Origin: JAJFKB01 sp965230515
GTDB taxonomy: Bacteria; Pseudomonadota; Gammaproteobacteria; Pseudomonadales; IMCC2047
Assembly (NCBI GenBank): GCA_965230515.1
Contig: OZ246007.1
Coordinates: forward strand, 2,542,001 to 2,606,000
Direction: 5' to 3'
DNA: 64,000 nucleotides
Part shown: positions 52,247 through 60,521 of the stretch, one piece after another
Numbering within the stretch: the stretch's first letter is position 1
Layout: every line of letters starts with the position of its first letter
Position numbers and translations under genes: made by a program
The notes under the pieces: model-generated
What the model was told of the DNA's origin: nothing
Databases searched by the model: none
Seen by the model: the letters and a program-made list of their open reading frames with translations, nothing else

Positions 52247-52993
52247 CTATTCCATTTCCTTTTCGGCAGAGAACCGTATGTCTCCATAAAAAGCGGTTGC
52301 CTGAGAGCTACTGTTATCACTGTCCGTCATTATCGCAACCGCAGAAACGGGTGGTGGAGACCGGCCAAAGCTGGCCTGATAGTCGTCTCTGATGTTCCTT
52401 TGGTGCTCTACCCAGTCGCCGATATCCTGGTTATTGTTATTAACGCTGATCATCATGACATCGCTGCTATAGGGGTTTTTCAGCCGGCTGCCAATGGGGC
52501 TATTGTTGGCCCAGATATAATTAATGGCGTGGGTGTGTTCTTTATTGTCTGCTGAAAGTTGTCGCCAAAACCGGGACCAGCGGCTTTCGTCCGGTTGCGG
52601 GGCATTAAAGATAATATAAAGTCGAGCGGCGTGATCATCATCTGCACGACGGTCATCCTGATTCGCACTCGGCCTTCGGATAACCTTCCAGCGCCATTTT
52701 AAAATAGGGTATTTTGCAGTATCTATAGTGACTGTTTTAACCAAACCTGATGCGCTGGCATTGCTGTTAGCTCGGATTACGTTGCTGTCGTTATCCTTTA
52801 CCAGGCTGTAGCGGGTTTCCTTTTTGACGCTTTTAAAACGATAGGGTTGCCAGTCCCGGAAAATCTGCTCCGGCTTGCCGGTTGAAAAATAACCGATGAC
52901 CTGTTGCTGTTCCGTATTTGTAAGGGTTTGTGCCAGCGCCTGACTGGTCGACGCGACAATCAACAGAACAGACAGGAATCGAGCGATCGACAT
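52247..52993 (-). CDS. DUF3047 family exported protein
   Basis: Function unknown. An N-terminal signal peptide (about 1-21, ending QALA) precedes a beta-rich domain with LKWRWKVIRRP, DDHAARLYIIF, INYIWANN and ISVNNNNQDIGDWVEHQRNI, which are DUF3047 features; it is probably periplasmic and possibly binds a carbohydrate-like ligand. It has 248 residues. It starts immediately after the HAD gene stop, so the two are one transcript. Confidence 0.8.
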   Translation of the reverse strand: MSIARFLSVLLIVASTSQALAQTLTNTEQQQVIGYFSTGKPEQIFRDWQPYRFKSVKKETRYSLVKDNDSNVIRANSNASASGLVKTVTIDTAKYPILKWRWKVIRRPSANQDDRRADDDHAARLYIIFNAPQPDESRWSRFWRQLSADNKEHTHAINYIWANNSPIGSRLKNPYSSDVMMISVNNNNQDIGDWVEHQRNIRDDYQASFGRSPPPVSAVAIMTDSDNSSSQATAFYGDIRFSAEKEME

Positions 52994-53650
52994 TCAGTTG
53001 CGCAAGCTGATACAGGGCCAGCCCTGGGCGTTGGCGTGGGCCCGTAATGCCGGGTCGCCATCGACCACGAAGGGGTGATCGACATGCTGCAACAGGGGGA
53101 GATCATTTATCGAGTCACTGTATCCGTAACTGTCTTGTAATGATTGCCGGTGAGTGGCCAGCCACTCCTTGAGACGGGTAATTTTCCCATCCTGGTAAGC
53201 AGGGGTCCCGGCCACCTTCCCGGTAAAACGGTCTTCGCTCACTTCAGGATCCGTGGCAATGAAATCATCAACGCCAAGCAACTGGCAAATGGGGCCGGTA
53301 ATGAAACTGTTGGTGGAGGTGATAATCAGAAGATAGTCACCCCGTTGACGGTGTTCCGCCAATAAAGCACTTGCACTGTCCAGCAGCATGGGCTGTATCT
53401 TAAGTGCCATAAACTCATCATGAAACTGCTTCAGACTGTCACGGTCATGGGCTGCGAGCGGTGCTAGTGAAAAGTTAAGGTATTCCATTATATCCAGTCC
53501 GCCCTGCTGGTATTGCTGATAGAAATAGTCGTTCCGCTCCTTGTACTCGACCGAATCAACCAGGCCTTTCTCTATAAGAAACTCTCCCCAGGCGTGATCG
53601 CTGTCACCCGCAATCAGTGTGTTGTCCAGATCAAAAATAGCCAGCGCCAT
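52994..53650 (-). CDS. HAD-superfamily IB phosphatase (SerB-like)
   Basis: Cytosolic phosphatase of the HAD-IB (TIGR01490-like) group. Catalytic motif FDLDNTLIAGDSDHAW at residues 5-20, the Ser/Thr motif IITSTNSF, GTPAYQDGKI with a Lys, and the final Asp motif YGYSDSINDLPLL. A helical cap (about 25-100) fits phosphoserine-type or phosphatidylglycerophosphatase-like substrates. It has 218 residues; ATG at 53650 with GAGG 7-8 bases upstream. It is first in the minus-strand group with the DUF3047 gene. Confidence 0.86.
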   Translation of the reverse strand: MALAIFDLDNTLIAGDSDHAWGEFLIEKGLVDSVEYKERNDYFYQQYQQGGLDIMEYLNFSLAPLAAHDRDSLKQFHDEFMALKIQPMLLDSASALLAEHRQRGDYLLIITSTNSFITGPICQLLGVDDFIATDPEVSEDRFTGKVAGTPAYQDGKITRLKEWLATHRQSLQDSYGYSDSINDLPLLQHVDHPFVVDGDPALRAHANAQGWPCISLRN

Positions 53651-53685
53651 CAATAAACCTCATGATAATCATAAAAAGCGGCCTT

Positions 53686-53691
53686 ATTATA
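53686..53691 (-). promoter_or_regulatory. Possible -10 box for the HAD gene; rest of spacer empty
   Basis: TATAAT on the minus strand, 36 bases before the HAD ATG, with no matching -35. The divergent 315-base spacer to rppH (53651-53965) is AT-rich, includes the palindrome TGCAATTGCA near 53900, and shows no ORF or repeat that I can support. Confidence 0.35.
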
Positions 53692-53965
53692 ACGACTTTA
53701 TTCGAAAGGCGGTGAACTCTTGTTGGATAATCTTGACGGTCGAGTTCGGTCATTGATCGCCATCTATCTACACTTCGTTACGCTTTGCCCGGTTAGATAA
53801 ACGATACCGCTATTGTCGGTGTGTTGGGTATATTTATGCCAACGAGGGTGTCTTTGGCGGTTACAAAGAGAAAAATAATAACGGATTAATTAGGCGCTGC
53901 AATTGCAGTTGCACTGATATACGGGTAAATTCATTTAGAAACCATAAATAGTCAGGGCAGATGCA

Positions 53966-54442
53966 GTGATAGATTCAGACGGGTTTCGTCCCAACGTTGG
54001 TATTGTATTGGCCAACACCAGGGGACAAGTGCTTTGGGCGCGCCGTATAGGACAGAATGCATGGCAGTTTCCACAGGGGGGTATCAAGACACACGAGCAC
54101 CCTGAGGAGGCGCTTTTCCGTGAACTGGAAGAGGAGGTTGGATTACAGCAATCCGATGTTAAAGTGTTGGCGCAGACTCAGGGATGGTTGCGTTATCGTA
54201 TTCCCAAGCAACTATTACGAAAAAAGTCGGCCCCGCTATGTGTCGGCCAAAAGCAGAAATGGTTTTTACTGCAGATGCTTTGTCCGGATGACAAAGTTAA
54301 ATTTGATCTGTTTGAAACCCCCGAGTTTGATCACTGGCGCTGGGTGAGTTATTGGTATCCGGTCAGCCAGGTGGTCTTGTTTAAAAGAGATGTCTACCGC
54401 AGGGCGCTTAAAGAGCTGGCGCCGGGTGTACGTTTAGATTGA
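53966..54442 (+). CDS. rppH: RNA pyrophosphohydrolase RppH
   Basis: Nudix enzyme that trims the 5' triphosphate of mRNA and starts RNase E decay. Family start FRPNVGIVLANTRGQVLWARRIG with QNAWQFPQGG, Nudix box GGIKTHEHPEEALFRELEEEVGL, and the C-terminal segment DHWRWVSYWYPV that recognises the RNA end. It has 158 residues. It starts with GTG, with a modest AGGGCAG upstream. It precedes ptsP by 38 bases, as in Pseudomonas and E. coli. Confidence 0.95.
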   Translation: MIDSDGFRPNVGIVLANTRGQVLWARRIGQNAWQFPQGGIKTHEHPEEALFRELEEEVGLQQSDVKVLAQTQGWLRYRIPKQLLRKKSAPLCVGQKQKWFLLQMLCPDDKVKFDLFETPEFDHWRWVSYWYPVSQVVLFKRDVYRRALKELAPGVRLD

Positions 54443-54480
54443 GGGCCGGGATAGTTGGCAACCTGCCGTCAGGAGAATGA

Positions 54481-56763
54481 ATGCTTAGCACGTTACGCAG
54501 TATTGTACAGGAAGTAAATACAGCCACGGATCTTAAGTCTGCGCTGGATATTGTGGTGGATCGTGTGCAGAGAGCATTGGGTGCCAATGCCTGCGCAATG
54601 TATCAGCTTGATTCCAGTCATAGCCATTTCGTGCTTTGCGCAGCACGTGGTTTAAAAGAGGACGCAGTCGGGAAAGTTCGGTTAAAGCTTTCCGAAGGCC
54701 TGGTTGGGCTGGTTGGTACACGGGCGGAACCGCTCAATCTGGAAGAGGCTTCAACGCATCCCAGTTTTCAATATTTTCCGGAGACCGGAGAAGAGCAGTT
54801 TCACTCTTTTCTGGGTGTTCCGATTATCCATCATCGAAATGTTCTGGGCGTACTGATTGTTCAGGATGAAGAACAGCACAAGTTTGACGAAGATACGGAA
54901 TCATTCCTGGTCACGCTGGCATCGCAGTTGGCGGTGGTTCTGGCTCATGCTTATGTTACCGGCGCTATTAAGCAGGTTAACCGGACCGGTCGTAAAAAAT
55001 ATGTTGTATTTGAAGGTGGTGCGGGTGCTCCGGGGGTCGCTATCGGAAAGGTGGTTGTTACCTACCCGCCGGCAGATTTAGATGCTGTGCCGGATAAACA
55101 GGTTAAGGATATTGAAGAAGAGTTGAGCCTGTTTAATCAATCCGTTCGAAACGTAAAGCGGGATGTGCGGGCGGTCAGTATTAAACTGTCGTCAAACCTG
55201 GGTGTTGAGGAGCGAGCGCTGTTCAATGTCTATATAAAGATTCTTGATGATAATGCGCTGGTAGGCGAAGTGGCTGAGCTGATTAAACAGGGCCAATGGG
55301 CACAGGGTGCCCTGCGTGATGTTATCAACCAGCACGTCAAAGCCTTTGAGTTAATGGATGATCCCTATCTGCGGGAAAGGTCGACCGATATTCGGGATTT
55401 GGGACGAAGAATCCTGGGTTATCTACAGGAAAAACAGCTGCAAAAAAGAGAGTTTCCCAATAATAGTATCTTGATGGGGGAGGAGTTGACACCGGCTGAC
55501 CTGGGTCTCGTGCCAAAGGGTAAACTGGCCGGTATGGTTTCTTTAAGAGGGTCGCGTAACTCGCATATTGCTATTTTGGCGAGGGCGATGGAGGTCCCGA
55601 CCATTGTGGGTGCTGATCTGCCCTATAAGCAGATGGATGGCCTGGAAGTGATCGTTGACGGATATCAGGGAAAGGTATTCCCCAATCCCAATCCGGAGCT
55701 CAAGCAACATTTTGCGGCGGTCATCAAAGAAGAAAAGGCCATGGAGAAGGGGCTGGAAGCACTTGCAGGGCTTTCTGCCGAGACTCAGGACAAGTTTAAA
55801 ATTCCCATACGTGTCAATACCGGTTTGCTGTCTGATGTGGCACGCTCTTTGGAACGTGGTGCCGAGGGCGTTGGTCTGTATCGTACAGAAGTGCCCTTTA
55901 TGATGACCGACCATTTTCCCAGCGAAAAGCAGCAGCGCGAGTTTTACCGGGGGCATTTGGAAGCTTTTGCTCCTCACCCGGTGACCATGCGTACGCTGGA
56001 TGTTGGCGGCGATAAAGAGTTACCCTATTTTCCAATTTCCGACGCCAACCCATTTCTGGGGTGGCGCGGGATACGCATTACCCTGGACCATCCTGAAATT
56101 TTTCTGGTGCAGGTGCGCGCCATGCTGCAGGCAAGCGAGGGACTGGATAATCTGCGCATCATGCTGCCGATGATCTCCAATGTGACAGAGGTCGAGGAGG
56201 CATTGCATCACATACATCAAGCCTACTATGAAGTGAGGGAGGAGGGCTTTGATGTCATTATGCCTTCGGTTGGTGTGATGGTGGAGGTACCGGCTGCTGT
56301 TTATCAGGCCAGGGAGATGGCGCAGCGAGTGGACTTTTTATCTGTGGGCAGTAACGATCTGACACAGTACATTCTGGCGGTTGATCGTAACAACAGCTAT
56401 GTGGCCGATCTTTATCATAGTTATCATCCGGCGGTGCTAAAGGCGCTTCGATCGGTGGTTAATCAGGCCCATCTGGAAAACAAGCCGGTCAGTATTTGCG
56501 GTGAATTGGCTGGTGATCCCAGTGGCGCTATTCTGCTGCTGGCGATGGGTTATGATGAGCTGTCAATGAATGCTTCCAATATACTGCGGGTCAAAGCAGC
56601 CATTCGTTCAGTATCCCTGAAACGTGCGAAGGAACTGTTGGAAGAGGTTCTGAAGATTGATTGCGCCGATACAATCCAGAATACGATGAAACAGGCGCTT
56701 TCAGAGTTTGGCCTGGAAACCATCGATACCTCCATTCAAGATTCATCCAGCACCAGGCAGTGA
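54481..56763 (+). CDS. ptsP: Phosphoenolpyruvate-protein phosphotransferase PtsP (EI-Ntr)
   Basis: Starts the nitrogen-PTS phosphorelay by phosphorylating NPr from PEP. The N-terminal GAF domain (about 1-165) senses glutamine/alpha-ketoglutarate in homologues. The EI core follows: GAPGVAIGKVVV, the phospho-His segment SRNSHIAILARA (His near 361), LYRTEVPFMM, the GGDKELPYF metal region, VGSNDLTQYILAVDRN and the catalytic Cys in ICGELAGD. It has 760 residues (E. coli 748). It is the second gene of the rppH-ptsP pair. Confidence 0.96.
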   Translation: MLSTLRSIVQEVNTATDLKSALDIVVDRVQRALGANACAMYQLDSSHSHFVLCAARGLKEDAVGKVRLKLSEGLVGLVGTRAEPLNLEEASTHPSFQYFPETGEEQFHSFLGVPIIHHRNVLGVLIVQDEEQHKFDEDTESFLVTLASQLAVVLAHAYVTGAIKQVNRTGRKKYVVFEGGAGAPGVAIGKVVVTYPPADLDAVPDKQVKDIEEELSLFNQSVRNVKRDVRAVSIKLSSNLGVEERALFNVYIKILDDNALVGEVAELIKQGQWAQGALRDVINQHVKAFELMDDPYLRERSTDIRDLGRRILGYLQEKQLQKREFPNNSILMGEELTPADLGLVPKGKLAGMVSLRGSRNSHIAILARAMEVPTIVGADLPYKQMDGLEVIVDGYQGKVFPNPNPELKQHFAAVIKEEKAMEKGLEALAGLSAETQDKFKIPIRVNTGLLSDVARSLERGAEGVGLYRTEVPFMMTDHFPSEKQQREFYRGHLEAFAPHPVTMRTLDVGGDKELPYFPISDANPFLGWRGIRITLDHPEIFLVQVRAMLQASEGLDNLRIMLPMISNVTEVEEALHHIHQAYYEVREEGFDVIMPSVGVMVEVPAAVYQAREMAQRVDFLSVGSNDLTQYILAVDRNNSYVADLYHSYHPAVLKALRSVVNQAHLENKPVSICGELAGDPSGAILLLAMGYDELSMNASNILRVKAAIRSVSLKRAKELLEEVLKIDCADTIQNTMKQALSEFGLETIDTSIQDSSSTRQ

Positions 56764-56779
56764 ACGCCGAATCCTGATA

Positions 56780-57565
56780 ATGAGCCTATATCTGTCCTAT
56801 CTTCTGCTAGGCGCTTTTTCCGGAACGATTGCGGGTTTGCTTGGGCTTGGTGGTGGCATCGTCATTGTTCCGGCACTGGTGATAGCGCTAGAGATTCAGG
56901 GTGTTGACAGTTCCTTGATTATTCATATGGCTATCGCAACCTCACTGGCGACTATTCTGCTGACATCTTTGACCTCTATCTATACGCATCACCAGAACCA
57001 GGCCATTCGCTGGGAGATGTTTGGCGCTATTGCGATTGGTATTATGCTAGGAGCAGTAGTCGGGGTGGAAACGGCGATTAATCTGCCCGCTCAGTTGCTA
57101 CTGAAAATCTTCGGCGGCTTTTTGTTGGTGGTCGCGTTGATGATAACCTTGAATGTTGCGCCCAATCCTGGCCGAACCATGCCCGGAACAACCGGAAGAG
57201 TCATCGCCGGGGCAGTGATTGGCTGGTTTTCTGCGTTATTGGGTATTGGTGGCGGCACCCTCAGCGTACCCTTTTTTAGTTGGTGCAATTTGCGTATGCA
57301 GCAGGCGATCGGCTTGGCGGCGGCCTGTGGATTACCGATTGCCCTGGCCGGCACTTTGGTGAATATTTTTGAAGGCTGGGGAAGACCTGAGCTGCCACCC
57401 ATGAGTCTTGGACATGTCTATCTGCCTGCTTTGCTGGCGATAGTACTAACCAGCATGCCGTTTGCCAGGCTCGGCGCCAATTTGGCCAGCAAAATTCCGG
57501 CGGCCCAGCTCAAGCAGGTATTTGCGCTGGCGCTTTTTGTGATCGGTATCAAATTCATTTTTTGA
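56780..57565 (+). CDS. TSUP-family permease (TauE/SafE type)
   Basis: Polytopic inner-membrane protein of the sulfite exporter TauE/SafE family. About eight hydrophobic helices in two repeats; each repeat has the glycine-rich motif (GLLGLGGGIVIVPAL near 20-35 and ALLGIGGGTLSVPFF near 150-165). It has 261 residues starting MSLYLSYLLLG; an upstream in-frame ATG lies inside ptsP and is unlikely. It is 16 bases after ptsP and 16 bases before lgt. The substrate cannot be told from sequence. Confidence 0.88.
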   Translation: MSLYLSYLLLGAFSGTIAGLLGLGGGIVIVPALVIALEIQGVDSSLIIHMAIATSLATILLTSLTSIYTHHQNQAIRWEMFGAIAIGIMLGAVVGVETAINLPAQLLLKIFGGFLLVVALMITLNVAPNPGRTMPGTTGRVIAGAVIGWFSALLGIGGGTLSVPFFSWCNLRMQQAIGLAAACGLPIALAGTLVNIFEGWGRPELPPMSLGHVYLPALLAIVLTSMPFARLGANLASKIPAAQLKQVFALALFVIGIKFIF

Positions 57566-57581
57566 CGGAGAACAGGGATTT

Positions 57582-58397
57582 GTGATTAGTTACCCTAATA
57601 TTGACCCGGTCGCAGTTTCATTGGGACCGCTGAAAATCCATTGGTATGGCCTCATGTACCTGGTGGGATTCGCAGGGGCGTGGTGGTTGGCGCAATATCG
57701 CTCTAGGCGCGAGGATACTCCGTTGAACGCTGTTCAGGTATCAGATCTGATTTTCTACGGTGCGTTGGGCGTTGTTTTGGGTGGAAGGGTCGGTTACGTA
57801 CTTTTTTACCATTTCGATCAATTCCTACAGGACCCGCTGTGGATTTTTGCCATATGGGAAGGGGGCATGTCTTTCCACGGAGGCATGCTCGGTGTTATTG
57901 CTGCGCTATTTTTTTATGGTAAAAAACTCAACCTGAACCTCTTTGAGTTAACTGATTTTATTGCACCCATGGTGCCTATTGGACTGGGCGCAGGACGTCT
58001 GGGTAATTTTATTGGAGGTGAATTGTGGGGGCGGGTAACCGATCTTCCCTGGGGGATGGTTTTTCCGCGTGCTGGCGAGCTGCCTCGTCATCCGTCCCAG
58101 CTCTATCAATTTGCTCTGGAAGGACTGCTTCTATTCCTGATACTCTGGTGGTATTCGGCGAAACCAAGGCCACGTATGGCTGTGTCCGGCCTGTTTTTAA
58201 TATGCTATGGTGTGTTCCGCTTTTTGGTTGAGTTTGTTCGACAGCCGGATGCACACTTGGGGTATATCGCGTTTGGCTGGCTCACGATGGGCCAGTTACT
58301 TACACTGCCAATGGTGCTGGCGGGGCTGGTTTTGATGAGCTGGGGGTATCGGGCTCACCCGGTTAACTTAAAACAAGCCAAGATTAAAAAAAGATAA
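57582..58397 (+). CDS. lgt: Prolipoprotein diacylglyceryl transferase
   Basis: Inner-membrane enzyme that moves diacylglyceryl from phosphatidylglycerol to the lipobox cysteine. Seven-helix Lgt pattern: IHWYGLMYLVGF near the N-terminus, GGRVGYVLFYH, GGMSFHGGMLG and the signature GAGRLGNFIGGELWGR, where catalytic Arg and Asn/Glu contact phosphatidylglycerol; RFLVEFVRQPD ends the core. It has 271 residues. The start is GTG with AGGGA close upstream. The order lgt-thyA is conserved in proteobacteria. At least PilP here would be a substrate. Confidence 0.96.
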   Translation: MISYPNIDPVAVSLGPLKIHWYGLMYLVGFAGAWWLAQYRSRREDTPLNAVQVSDLIFYGALGVVLGGRVGYVLFYHFDQFLQDPLWIFAIWEGGMSFHGGMLGVIAALFFYGKKLNLNLFELTDFIAPMVPIGLGAGRLGNFIGGELWGRVTDLPWGMVFPRAGELPRHPSQLYQFALEGLLLFLILWWYSAKPRPRMAVSGLFLICYGVFRFLVEFVRQPDAHLGYIAFGWLTMGQLLTLPMVLAGLVLMSWGYRAHPVNLKQAKIKKR

Positions 58398-58409
58398 GTT
58401 CGGAGAGTT

Positions 58410-59210
58410 ATGCAGCAGTACCTGTCTTTAATGAAAGATGTGCTGGACAATGGCGTTGATAAAGAGGACCGTACCGGTACCGGTACCCGATCAGTTTTTG
58501 GTCGGCAAATACGCTTTGATCTGGCGCAGGGTTTTCCTCTTGTGACTACCAAGAAATGTCATCTTCGCTCCATTATTTATGAGTTGTTATGGTTTTTGCG
58601 CGGAGATACAAATATTCAGTATCTTCAGGAAAACGGTGTGACCATCTGGGATGAGTGGGCTGATGAACAGGGCAATCTGGGGCCTGTCTATGGTGAGCAA
58701 TGGCGCTCCTGGAAAACGCCGGACGGTGAAACGGTTGACCAGATAAGTAATGTCATTGAGCAACTGCAGCATAATCCTGATAGCCGGCGCATTATGGTGG
58801 TTGCCTACAATCCGGGCGTAGCAGACAAAATGGCATTGCCTCCCTGTCATTCATTGTTTCAGTTTTATGTCGCTAAAGGGCGGCTTTCCTGCCAGCTTTA
58901 CCAGCGTTCCGCGGATCTGTTTCTGGGCGTGCCTTTTAATATCGCTTCCTACGCGCTGTTAACACATATGCTGGCTCAGCAGACCAACCTGGATGTTGGC
59001 GAATTTATTCATACCTTTGGTGACTGTCATCTTTATCGCAATCACCTGACTGAAGATATCGTCTATGAGCAACTACGACGTGAACCACGGGCATTACCCC
59101 GGTTGGTGATTAAGCGCAAACCTGACACATTATTTGATTATTGTTACGAGGATTTTGATATTCAGGGGTATGATCCTCATCCGGTTATTAAAGCACCCGT
59201 AGCGGTTTGA
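58410..59210 (+). CDS. thyA: Thymidylate synthase
   Basis: Methylates dUMP to dTMP with methylenetetrahydrofolate. Motifs: DRTGTGTRSVFG, PLVTTKKCHLRSI, LGPVYGEQWRSW, catalytic Cys in LPPCHSLFQFYV, and the dUMP-binding RSADLFLGVPFNIASYALL. It has 266 residues (E. coli 264). It is 12 bases after lgt. folA, which regenerates the dihydrofolate produced, is encoded about 2.5 kb downstream. Confidence 0.97.
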   Translation: MQQYLSLMKDVLDNGVDKEDRTGTGTRSVFGRQIRFDLAQGFPLVTTKKCHLRSIIYELLWFLRGDTNIQYLQENGVTIWDEWADEQGNLGPVYGEQWRSWKTPDGETVDQISNVIEQLQHNPDSRRIMVVAYNPGVADKMALPPCHSLFQFYVAKGRLSCQLYQRSADLFLGVPFNIASYALLTHMLAQQTNLDVGEFIHTFGDCHLYRNHLTEDIVYEQLRREPRALPRLVIKRKPDTLFDYCYEDFDIQGYDPHPVIKAPVAV

Positions 59211-59237
59211 TCACATTTTCTGAATTTCTACTATAAT
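59207..59237 (+). promoter_or_regulatory. Candidate promoter of the PilZ gene
   Basis: TTGATC (59207-59212, overlapping the thyA stop) and a perfect TATAAT (59232-59237), spaced by 19 bases. The palindrome TTGATCAA at 59248-59255 lies just after the predicted start of transcription and could be an operator. Confidence 0.45.
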
Positions 59238-59267
59238 GGAAGTTAAATTGATCAAGCTTGGGCAATA

Positions 59268-59654
59268 ATGATGATAGAGCCAACGACGCAGGAAAGACGA
59301 GCCAGTGAACGGTATCACGCCTACCAGTACACAGCCTATATAAAAAGACATGGCTGGCTGGGAAAAGTTGGTTTTAGAAAAGAGGCCGCGGTGCTGGACT
59401 TTAATCGTCATGGAATTGGCCTTTGTTGTGACCAGAAATACAAGGTGGGCGAAAGACTGAATCTCTCTATTCAATCGGCAACCGAGCGTGTTTCAGATGT
59501 TCAGGCCGTGGTCTGTTATATGCGTCGACAGCGGGGTGAAAGCATACTGGGTTTGCAGTTCCTGGAAGAGGAAAGGCTCGATCCGGTTCCCTGTAGTGCG
59601 CCGAAAAGTGTGCTGGCTGGAATGGAACAGGTAATTTTAAGGCAGCTCGCCTAG
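59268..59654 (+). CDS. Single-domain PilZ protein
   Basis: Stand-alone PilZ domain, probably a c-di-GMP adaptor. RxxxR is present as RASER (Arg11, Arg15); the second motif is DFNRHG (44-49), where the usual Ser is Asn. The barrel ends with SILGLQFLEEE. It has 128 residues, no membrane segment, and a weak ribosome-binding site. It lies alone between thyA and the repeat half-copy. Together with the FimX-like protein and the other PilZ genes here it adds to a c-di-GMP network. Confidence 0.8.
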   Translation: MMIEPTTQERRASERYHAYQYTAYIKRHGWLGKVGFRKEAAVLDFNRHGIGLCCDQKYKVGERLNLSIQSATERVSDVQAVVCYMRRQRGESILGLQFLEEERLDPVPCSAPKSVLAGMEQVILRQLA

Positions 59655-59742
59655 AGGATGCAGTATAATCTGTGGCGTTAGAAACTTTGCTAAGGAAGTC
59701 AGCATTAGCGGCAGTTCCTGCCTTGCAGCTAAAGCTTTCAGG

Positions 59743-59782
59743 TCTCGCAGAGGCATTAAGGAATTATTCAGAGATTCCCTAG
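59743..59782. repeat. Half copy of the 30-kb inverted repeat
   Basis: CGCAGAGGCATTAAGGAATT and the following TATTCAGAGATTCCCTAG match the centre and right arm at about 30229-30264 with few changes. No matching left arm is seen upstream. Its last base touches the ATG of the next gene at 59783, so the usual ribosome-binding region is inside the repeat. Confidence 0.7.
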
Positions 59783-60403
59783 ATGATATCGGCACTTGAA
59801 AAAGTGATATTACTGGCCGGTCTGCTGACTGCTCTGATCGTTTCTTATATCAATCCCTATGATCGGTTGACCTGGTATCTGGAAACCTTCCCAGTGTTGA
59901 TCGGGTTGCCGATGGTTATTCTGACCTATCGCCGTTTTCCGTTAACGCCACTCTGTTATCGATTGCTGTTTGTTCATGCGCTGATCCTTATCCTGGGAGC
60001 GCATTATACCTATGCCCGCGTGCCCTTCGGGTTCTGGATTCAGGATCTCTTTGAGTTCACGCGCAACCACTATGACCGCATTGGACATATCGCTCAGGGG
60101 TTTGTTCCGGCAATACTGGCCCGTGAAATACTGTTGCGATGCTCACCTTTGGTCACTGGAAAATGGTTGTTCCTAATCGTTACCTCCATTTGTCTGGCAT
60201 TCAGTGCTTTCTATGAAATGATTGAGTGGTGGGCAGCCGTTATTGCTGGCGAGGCATCGATAGAATTTCTGGGCACCCAGGGTGATGTCTGGGATACGCA
60301 GTGGGATATGTTCCTCGCACTGCTGGGAGCCATGGCTGCGCAGCTATTGTTGGGCTCCAGTCACAGTAAGGCGCTGGCACGGTTGCCAAATCGGCTGAAA
60401 TAG
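59783..60403 (+). CDS. DUF2238 (YjdF-like) membrane protein
   Basis: Inner-membrane protein of unknown function. About six hydrophobic helices with the family features HALILILGAHYTYARVPFG, ARNHYDRIGH-like sequence (TRNHYDRIGHIAQGFVPA), SAFYEMIEWWAA and the acidic GTQGDVWDTQWDM. It has 206 residues. The repeat immediately upstream leaves only a distant AAGGA (20 bases) as ribosome site. No operon partner is evident; the amino-acid permease begins 118 bases later. Confidence 0.88.
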   Translation: MISALEKVILLAGLLTALIVSYINPYDRLTWYLETFPVLIGLPMVILTYRRFPLTPLCYRLLFVHALILILGAHYTYARVPFGFWIQDLFEFTRNHYDRIGHIAQGFVPAILAREILLRCSPLVTGKWLFLIVTSICLAFSAFYEMIEWWAAVIAGEASIEFLGTQGDVWDTQWDMFLALLGAMAAQLLLGSSHSKALARLPNRLK

Positions 60404-60465
60404 CCAGGGCTGCAACTGAAATGCCTGTCGGCAATCCGGGCAAAAATCCGTGGGTGAAACTCTTT

Positions 60466-60471
60466 TATAAT
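60466..60471 (+). promoter_or_regulatory. Possible -10 box of the permease gene
   Basis: Perfect TATAAT 51 bases before the permease ATG. No consensus -35 at the normal spacing. Confidence 0.35.
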
Positions 60472-60521
60472 GGCTGTAGAACCGCTAGAGTGTGAGTCAT
60501 CTCTGAATTCTGGCCGGTCAC

